A stretch of DNA of 25,850 nt from a virus. The notes below the pieces were generated by a model. That model saw only the letters and a list, made by a program, of their open reading frames with translations. It did no database searches and was not told the origin of the DNA. The DNA lies in the IMG/VR virus record IMGVR_UViG_3300028394_000284, positions 1 to 25,850 of that record; one strand, given 5' to 3'. The position numbers and the translations under genes were made by a program. Below, piece by piece: positions 21,201 to 25,850 of the stretch. How positions within the stretch are numbered: position 1 is the stretch's first letter; every line of letters begins with the position of its first letter.

Positions 21201-22738
21201 GTGGAGCACTACAAGCTGTTTTTCAAAACCAAAGAAGTTTTGGTGCGCCTCCTTTAGATAGTATTTTTGGAGGGCCGGGCACCTTCACTTGGGTTGCTCC
21301 AACAGGTGTAACTTCAATTTCCGTTGTGGCTATTGGCGGTGGCGGGGGCGGTGGCGCATCCGTTACGGCGGCTGGTGGCGGAGGTTTAGGTTATAAAAAC
21401 AACATTACGGTAGTTCCCGGATGTTCCTATACAGTTTTTGTTGGGCCGGGCGGTAATCCACAACAAGGCGGTTCAGCTAGTTATTTCAACGCCAATACCT
21501 CTGACAACGTAAATCCTGTGGGGCGCGGCGGTGTTTCCGGGGGCTCAGCAACCGGAGGCGTGTATTACGGTGATGGTGGTGGTAACGGCGGTCAAGGTGG
21601 TATTTACCAAGGTTGTAGTCCTCAAGGTGCTGGTGGTGGTGGCGCTGGTGGATACTCGGGTACAGGCGGTGCAGGTGGTAACGACACATCTTCTTCTGGC
21701 TCTGCGGGTTCTGGAGGCGGCGGCGGCGGCGGAAACTTTGCCTATGGCTCAGGTGGCGGAACAGGTCTGTTTGGTCAAGGCTCAAATGGCACTGCTGGCG
21801 GCGGTGGTGGTAGTGGCGGCGCTGCTGGCGGTACTGGAAGCGGGAGTAATGGCGGTGTGTTTGGCGGCGGAGCAGCAGGCAATAGCCCGGGAACGCCCGG
21901 TTCAGGCGGCTCTGGCGCGGTGCGTATTGTAGCTCCGGGTACTACGCGTCAATTCCCATCTACTTGTGTAAGTACATCTGCCGCTAAAGGATCTTTCCTC
22001 TTTGGCGCTCCGGGTACTTATTCTTGGCTCGCACCCGCTGGTGTTACTTCAGTCTCAGTTGTAGCTGTTGGAGCCGGTGGTGGCTCAGCAGGGGGAGGGT
22101 CAGGCGGTGGCGGCGGGTTAGGTTACAAAAATAATATTACTGTGATCCCCGCAAATTCTTATACCGTCATTGTTGGCGCTGGACTTCTCTCCAATCAAGG
22201 TAACGGCGGGTCCTCTAGTTTCTGTACAGTCTGTGTTGTTCGTGGAGGCGGTGGCACGGGCGCTACCAGCGGCGCAGCTGGCGGTGCTGGCGGTACATAT
22301 ACTGGTGACGGTGGCGGTAACGGTGGGGCTGGCTCAAAAGCACAGTGTACTTATGGCTCTGGCGGCGGTGCTGGTGGGTACTCAGGTACTGGGGGCGCTG
22401 GCGCATTTAACGGCTCTCCATATAGCGGCGGCGGCGTACTTGGTTTAGCGGGTTCTGGCGGCGGTGGAGGCGGCGGTTCTTCAGGCACCGTCTGCTATTT
22501 TGATGGTGGCGGCGGCGGCGGTGTTGGTCTGTTTGGCCAAGGAGCTAACGGCGCTGCTCGTGGCGGTGGTGGTTCTGGCGGTGCAAACGGACGTGCTTGT
22601 AATGGCGCGGGCGGTAATTTTGGTGGTGGCGCTGGCGGTTATGGCGGAGCTAATAGGTCAAGCGGTAGTGGAGCAGTTCGTATTATCTGGCCCGGAAATG
22701 CCCGTAGTTTCCCATCAACGTGCGCAGGCACACCTTAA
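21197..22738 (+). CDS. Glycine-rich tail adhesin with duplicated module (513 aa)
   Basis: GGGAG precedes the ATG at 21197. After a 22-residue start, two modules of about 240 residues follow, the second beginning near 22001. Each opens with GTFTWVAPTGVTS or GTYSWLAPAGVTS plus a VVA-I/V-GGGG strand, continues with GLGYKNNITV and a long glycine-rich region, and closes with GAVRI and FPSTC. Runs of five to eight Gly suggest a packed polyglycine-II core, as in the phage S16 adhesin, with variable loops at the tip. Several Cys residues lie at loop positions, especially in module 2. It probably binds the host surface. Confidence 0.85.
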   Translation: MSGALQAVFQNQRSFGAPPLDSIFGGPGTFTWVAPTGVTSISVVAIGGGGGGGASVTAAGGGGLGYKNNITVVPGCSYTVFVGPGGNPQQGGSASYFNANTSDNVNPVGRGGVSGGSATGGVYYGDGGGNGGQGGIYQGCSPQGAGGGGAGGYSGTGGAGGNDTSSSGSAGSGGGGGGGNFAYGSGGGTGLFGQGSNGTAGGGGGSGGAAGGTGSGSNGGVFGGGAAGNSPGTPGSGGSGAVRIVAPGTTRQFPSTCVSTSAAKGSFLFGAPGTYSWLAPAGVTSVSVVAVGAGGGSAGGGSGGGGGLGYKNNITVIPANSYTVIVGAGLLSNQGNGGSSSFCTVCVVRGGGGTGATSGAAGGAGGTYTGDGGGNGGAGSKAQCTYGSGGGAGGYSGTGGAGAFNGSPYSGGGVLGLAGSGGGGGGGSSGTVCYFDGGGGGGVGLFGQGANGAARGGGGSGGANGRACNGAGGNFGGGAGGYGGANRSSGSGAVRIIWPGNARSFPSTCAGTP

Positions 22739-22753
22739 TTTTTAGGAGAGATT

Positions 22754-23242
22754 ATGAATTTGTATATTGAAACAGAAAACGGCGTAACAAAAAATCACCC
22801 TGCGTTTGAGGACAACCTCATTCAAGCATTTGGCGTAATCCCAGCACGTTGGGAGCCATTTACTCGTGTTGATCGCCCTACGCCCAACGTTTACCAAACA
22901 ATGGACTCCGATGAACCTGTATATACAAAAGTAAATGGCGTGTGGACTGACGTATGGTCGGTGCGTGAAATGACTACGGAGGAGAAAACAGCTAAACAGC
23001 AAGCAACTCGCGATGCATTTAATACTCGCCCACAAGCTGAAAATTGGTCAGCTTGGACGCTAGATGAGGCTACTTGCACAATGGTTCCGCCAATCCCCCG
23101 CCCCGCCGTAGACGAGGCAAAAATTGCCGCCGGTATCATGACCGTCTGGTGCGGCGCGGATGCAAATTGGAAAGACACGCCAGCGCGTCCAGAAGGTGAA
23201 TACAAGTTTGACTTTATCGCATGGGCTTGGATAGCCGCATGA
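22754..23242 (+). CDS. Probable tail-fibre assembly protein (162 aa)
   Basis: AGGAGA lies just before the ATG. The sequence MNLYIETENGVTKNHPAFED plus NLIQAFGVIPARWEPFTRV, GVWTDVWSVREMTTEEKTAK and a C-terminal WKDTPARPEGEYKFDFIAWAW fits the loose family of fibre-assembly and fibre-tip accessory proteins found right after phage adhesins. It may fold or cap the glycine-rich adhesin. The call depends on context and general resemblance. Confidence 0.6.
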   Translation: MNLYIETENGVTKNHPAFEDNLIQAFGVIPARWEPFTRVDRPTPNVYQTMDSDEPVYTKVNGVWTDVWSVREMTTEEKTAKQQATRDAFNTRPQAENWSAWTLDEATCTMVPPIPRPAVDEAKIAAGIMTVWCGADANWKDTPARPEGEYKFDFIAWAWIAA

Positions 23243-23952
23243 GCAAAGTAACAAAAAAGCCAAAACAAAAAGTATGCAAAGCCGCTGAGTCAGTAGCCGA
23301 AGTTGTACTTCAAACGCAACTTCAAGTTGCACACCACTTTCCATGCCCAATCTATTTAATTGAACGCCCTGACTTTTTAGAAGCGGTTAAAACTGTCTCT
23401 GAAGAGGGTTTGGCTGAAGCCCGTAAGACGCAATCGCTTAACGAGATCTACCCCCTCTACATGACGGGCAATTATTTTGGCGACCCACGCATGGCTAAGT
23501 TTTCCGAGTTTGTAGGCGCAACTGCTTGGAACATCTTAAATGAGCAGGGCTATGACATGCAAGACAAGGCCGTGCAGTTTACAGAAATGTGGACACAAGA
23601 GCATCACAAACATTCTGCAATGGACGCTCACGTTCATGGCTTTGGTTCACAGATCGTGGGCTTCTACTTCCTTGAAACCCCAGAAGACGGCTCTCGCGTA
23701 GTGTTTCACGACCCTCGCGCAGCCAAGGTGCAGATTGATTTACCTGAGCAAGACATGGGTATGGCGACCCCTGCCAGCAAGATGATTAACTTTACACCCA
23801 AGCCCGGCATGATGATCTTTGCCAATTCATGGTTGTCTCATTCATTTACACGCCATGCAGCGGATAAGCCAATCAAGTTTGTACACTTTAACTTGACCGT
23901 GATTCACCAGCCACAAACTTGCGCGGTTCCGCCAGCGGCTGAGATTGTATGA
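23239..23952 (+). CDS. 2-oxoglutarate/Fe(II)-dependent oxygenase
   Basis: Such enzymes use 2-oxoglutarate and O2 to hydroxylate a substrate. The core shows HVHGFGSQIVGFYFLETPED (131-150), HDPR (157-160), then FTPKPGMMIFANSWLSHSF with H201 and KFVHFNLTV. By recall this matches the 2OG-FeII_Oxy_5 family (PF13759). H131/H133 and H201 are the likely metal ligands; a Lys (214) stands where many relatives have the 2-oxoglutarate-binding Arg. The first 30 residues are basic and variable. Substrate unknown; a virion protein, the host surface or nucleic acid are options. ATGA overlaps at both ends couple it to its neighbours. Confidence 0.85.
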   Translation: MSKVTKKPKQKVCKAAESVAEVVLQTQLQVAHHFPCPIYLIERPDFLEAVKTVSEEGLAEARKTQSLNEIYPLYMTGNYFGDPRMAKFSEFVGATAWNILNEQGYDMQDKAVQFTEMWTQEHHKHSAMDAHVHGFGSQIVGFYFLETPEDGSRVVFHDPRAAKVQIDLPEQDMGMATPASKMINFTPKPGMMIFANSWLSHSFTRHAADKPIKFVHFNLTVIHQPQTCAVPPAAEIV

Positions 23953-24197
23953 ACACATACCAGATTCGGTTCAACAAATCGAGAGGCCAAGCAGGGCGCG
24001 GTTCAATGGATCACGTCTGGCGCGTTTTTGAAAACGGCAAAGAGTTTCTGTTTAAGAACATTGACATTACGACCCCGATCAAAAGCGAGAAAGACGCTAA
24101 CGGCGTGGACTACAACATTGTGTGTCAAGGTTTCTTGTCTATTGACCGGGAGACTTCAACTGCTTGTATTACTGCGGATGTAATGGCAGAAGTCTAA
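23949..24197 (+). CDS. Small partner of the oxygenase (82 aa)
   Basis: I do not recognise a functional family, though I recall similar short proteins beside phage oxygenases. It opens MNTYQIRFNKSRGQAGRGSM and continues DHVWRVFENGKEFLFKNIDI, beta-rich with two Cys (C119-equivalents near the end: NIVCQGFL and STACITAD). Start overlaps the oxygenase stop (ATGA). It may be an accessory subunit or a separate small virion protein. Confidence 0.68.
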   Translation: MNTYQIRFNKSRGQAGRGSMDHVWRVFENGKEFLFKNIDITTPIKSEKDANGVDYNIVCQGFLSIDRETSTACITADVMAEV

Positions 24198-24198
24198 T

Positions 24199-24867
24199 GT
24201 GGACCCTCTCAGCATCCTCTTTGCAGCTAACGCTTGCGTTGCCGCCATTAAGCAGGGGTGCAAACTCTACAAAGACGCTAAAACGTCTTTCATGGAGATC
24301 AAGAAGACTGTTGATGAGGTGGCTTCAGATGTCAAGGCAGTCAGAGGATTCTGGGCAAAGCTCTTCGGAACAGCGCCCGCCTCAAGCCCCAAGCCTGTGG
24401 CGAAAAAGAAGGAAGCCTACGTTGCCGTTGACGAAACCCAAGTCATGGCGGATATCGTTACTCAGCTTTCAGCGTTCTTTAAGCTACAAGAGCAGCTTGC
24501 CGAGCACATAAGGGAAGAGGAAGAGAAGAGTAAAACTGTCTACGACCCCGACGCTAACCTGATGGAAGCCGCCCTGAAGCGGGTAATGGCTCAAGACCAG
24601 ATGGCACTGTTGGAGACGGAGATCAGAGAGGCAATGGTGTATGGCGCACCTAAAGAAATGGGGGCTTTGTACTCAAAAGTGTTTGATATGCGGGATGTCA
24701 TCAAGATAGAGCAGGACAGGGCAAGGAAGAAACGGGATGATGAGTCATGGCAACGCAAAGAGGAGGAGCGGCTCCTAAAAGAAAGGCAGGCATACCTGCT
24801 GGCGACTATCCTATTCCTCCTGTATATGTGGTTGCTCCTCGGCCTCTTGTACAGGATTGGGAGATAG
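24199..24867 (+). CDS. Coiled-coil protein with C-terminal membrane segment, GTG start (222 aa)
   Basis: GTG at 24199 follows the previous stop by one base. The N-terminus MDPLSILFAANACVAAIKQG is helical, followed by a KDAKTSFMEIKKTVDEV coil, a Pro/Lys linker, and a long charged region (EEEEKSKTVYDP, then QDRARKKRDDESWQRKEEER). The last 25 residues form a hydrophobic helix (AYLLATILFLLYMWLLLGLL) and a basic end. A C-terminal anchor after coiled coils fits a lysis or membrane-associated virion protein. Its last 121 bases overlap the next gene in another frame. Confidence 0.74.
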   Translation: MDPLSILFAANACVAAIKQGCKLYKDAKTSFMEIKKTVDEVASDVKAVRGFWAKLFGTAPASSPKPVAKKKEAYVAVDETQVMADIVTQLSAFFKLQEQLAEHIREEEEKSKTVYDPDANLMEAALKRVMAQDQMALLETEIREAMVYGAPKEMGALYSKVFDMRDVIKIEQDRARKKRDDESWQRKEEERLLKERQAYLLATILFLLYMWLLLGLLYRIGR

Positions 24868-25034
24868 TTGTGGGCTGGATTGCCGCTTGTTTGCTTGTAG
24901 TCATGCTGCTTCCGCTCCTTGGGATGTTGTACTTGGATGTGCTGGAAACAAAGCACGAGGCCAAACAGCAGATTGAAAAGATGGAGAAGCTCAGGCGGCA
25001 AGTTGAGCAAAAGGAACGTGAGGATAAGAAATGA
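24747..25034 (+). CDS. Membrane protein with proline-rich start and coiled-coil tail (95 aa), overlapping gene
   Basis: ATG at 24747 gives MATQRGGAAPKRKAGIPAGD plus YPIPPVYVVAPRPLV, then a hydrophobic helix (about 40-66, VGWIAACLLVVMLLPLLGML) and a charged coil (KQQIEKMEKLRRQVEQKERE). The first 121 bases are shared with the preceding gene in a different frame. The binding site is weak; GTG at 24870 would avoid the overlap but would cut the protein-like N-terminus. Membrane helix plus coil resembles an i-spanin, so a lysis role is possible. Confidence 0.6.
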   Translation: MATQRGGAAPKRKAGIPAGDYPIPPVYVVAPRPLVQDWEIVVGWIAACLLVVMLLPLLGMLYLDVLETKHEAKQQIEKMEKLRRQVEQKEREDKK

Positions 25035-25255
25035 TGATTTATATCCCCGTGCTGTATATTTGCATTGGACTGGATTGTGCATTTTTTCAGTCAGAGATTT
25101 ACACGCTAAACGAGCAAAAGTGCGAGCAAGAAATTGCACAACAGAAAAGTGAACTTATTAAGCAAGGCAGAACGGTTGAAGCAATTTGTGTAGATGTAAA
25201 AATTAACTTGGAGAAAAAATCAGATGTTACCTATCGTAGCCTCCCTCCTCGGTAG
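25031..25255 (+). CDS. Small Cys-containing protein, possibly exported (74 aa)
   Basis: ATGA overlap with the previous gene. The N-terminus MMIYIPVLYICIGLDCAFFQ is hydrophobic but short and not a convincing signal peptide or lipobox. The rest is polar with two more Cys (EQKCEQEIAQQ, VEAICVDVKINLEKK). A small secreted or membrane-linked protein of the lysis cluster is likely. Its last 32 bases overlap the holin gene. No family recognised. Confidence 0.62.
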   Translation: MMIYIPVLYICIGLDCAFFQSEIYTLNEQKCEQEIAQQKSELIKQGRTVEAICVDVKINLEKKSDVTYRSLPPR

Positions 25256-25736
25256 CCTAGCCCAAAACGGGCTTACGCTGCTATCTAGCGCAATCCAAGC
25301 CAAGGGCAAGGAAGTGGTAGAGAACACACTTGGCGTAAAGATTCCCGACAACCCAACCGCAGAAGACGTCAGCAACCTGCGCCAGCTTCAGTTTGAGCAT
25401 GAAGAAAAGCTCCTTGAACTGGGTATTGAGAAAGCCAAGCTGGAGTTAGCTGAGCTAGAAATGTTTGCCAAAGCCGCACAGAACGAGGACGACAACGTCA
25501 CAGATCGCTGGAAGTCTGACATGAACAGCGATTCTTGGCTGTCCAAGAACATTCGCCCCATGAGCCTAATTGCCATTTTTCTAGGCTACTTCTTGTTTGC
25601 GATGATGTCTGCCTATGGGTACAACGCCAACGAGTCCTATGTCACCTTGCTGGGTAACTGGGGGATGCTGATAATGGGTGCATACTTTGGCGGCAGAACC
25701 ATTGAGAAACTAGCAGACATGAAAGGCAAAAAATGA
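25224..25736 (+). CDS. Three-helix phage holin
   Basis: Holins open the inner membrane to start lysis. This 170-aa protein matches the three-transmembrane holin family (GTA/3TM holin, PF11351, by recall). An N-terminal hydrophobic helix (1-24) is followed by a long amphipathic coil (45-100), then two membrane helices (112-132 and 138-156) in the C-terminus, after the DRWKSDMNSDSWLSKNIRP linker. GGAG lies 10 bases before the ATG. It directly precedes the endolysin gene with ATGA overlap, the usual holin-endolysin order. Confidence 0.87.
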   Translation: MLPIVASLLGSLAQNGLTLLSSAIQAKGKEVVENTLGVKIPDNPTAEDVSNLRQLQFEHEEKLLELGIEKAKLELAELEMFAKAAQNEDDNVTDRWKSDMNSDSWLSKNIRPMSLIAIFLGYFLFAMMSAYGYNANESYVTLLGNWGMLIMGAYFGGRTIEKLADMKGKK

Positions 25737-25850
25737 GTTTAAGCACCGAACAAGCTGCGTTTTTGCTGGACATGTGTAAACTAATCCAGTACGCTACAGA
25801 CCAAGGATTCGTGGTGACTGGCGGGGAACTGGCTCGTACGCCCGAACAGC
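25733..25850 (+). CDS. Endolysin N-terminus, probable M15-family peptidase (partial)
   Basis: Start overlaps the holin stop. The 39 visible residues, MSLSTEQAAFLLDMCKLIQY then VVTGGELARTPEQ, match the opening of phage M15 peptidase endolysins (D-Ala-D-Ala carboxypeptidase type), in which TGG-x-x-RT-x-EQ precedes the metal-binding motif. The zinc ligands and the end lie beyond the window edge. It cleaves peptidoglycan cross-links in characterised relatives. Position after the holin supports this. Confidence 0.75.
   Translation, partial: MSLSTEQAAFLLDMCKLIQYATDQGFVVTGGELARTPEQ

Noticed and set aside
21197-22738. Diversity-generating retroelement acting on the adhesin
   Set aside because: No reverse transcriptase gene or template repeat is visible in the window; the duplicated module is diverged throughout and not adenine-specific.
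1-25850. Circular or terminally redundant genome closing at the window ends
   Set aside because: Joining the right edge to the left edge does not continue the M15 peptidase, and no terminal repeat was seen; replication genes are also missing.
1-25850. CRISPR arrays, tRNA genes, insertion sequences
   Set aside because: No regularly spaced repeats, cloverleaf-like sequences or transposase reading frames were recognised by eye; a tRNA scan would be needed to be certain.

Overview
The window looks like most of the late (virion and lysis) half of a tailed double-stranded DNA phage. It has a terminase pair, portal, scaffold, Mu gpT-like major capsid protein, short-tail adaptor proteins, tail fibres, a holin and the start of an endolysin, packed with 1-10 base gaps or ATGA/TAATG overlaps. 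Most genes are preceded by AAGGAG-type ribosome binding sites, which points to a bacterial, probably Gram-negative, host. The protein families resemble those of uncultured aquatic phages, but that is from memory and no lineage can be assigned here. No tape measure, sheath or tail tube is visible, and two connector-like proteins are present, so a short-tailed (podovirus-like) virion is the best guess. No integrase or repressor is visible.

Layout. Bases 1-1084 hold a small leftward operon of three unrecognised genes (1084 to 151) that ends in a strong terminator. Bases 1085-1537 are non-coding, with runs of G and C, a leftward promoter candidate and inverted repeats. A palindrome, CTAACA-N3-TGTTAG, occurs four times in the first 1.25 kb. 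From 1538 rightward come small and large terminase, portal, a short gene, a GroES-like co-chaperonin, scaffold, a head-associated protein, a decoration-like protein and the major capsid protein (ends 10043), closed by a strong terminator. A very acidic repeat protein (10172-10564) sits alone between two terminators. A leftward HNH endonuclease gene follows. Then a near-consensus promoter with a structured leader starts the next rightward block.

Bases 11077-17351 hold two small beta-rich proteins and then a run of small, mostly Lys/Gly/Met-rich basic proteins of unknown role. Four of these end in, or close to, the same peptide, roughly RADG-x-A-T-KGKT-R/K-GK. A gp4-like adaptor (15560-16504) and a zinc-ribbon protein lie within this block, and a second adaptor (17348-18271) follows it. 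Both adaptors appear to carry inserted beta domains. Bases 18271-23242 encode tail or fibre proteins: two paralogues, a WG-repeat protein, a fibre, a large duplicated glycine-rich adhesin and a probable fibre-assembly protein. A 2-oxoglutarate/Fe(II) oxygenase and a small partner gene follow. The window closes with a membrane/lysis cluster: two overlapping membrane proteins, a small Cys-containing protein, a three-helix holin, and the N-terminus of a probable M15 peptidase cut by the window edge.

The most novel material is the tag-sharing basic protein family between capsid and tail genes. Also of note are the repeated palindrome in the left control region, the structured leader at 10990-11076, the isolated acidic aromatic repeat protein, and the phage-encoded co-chaperonin.
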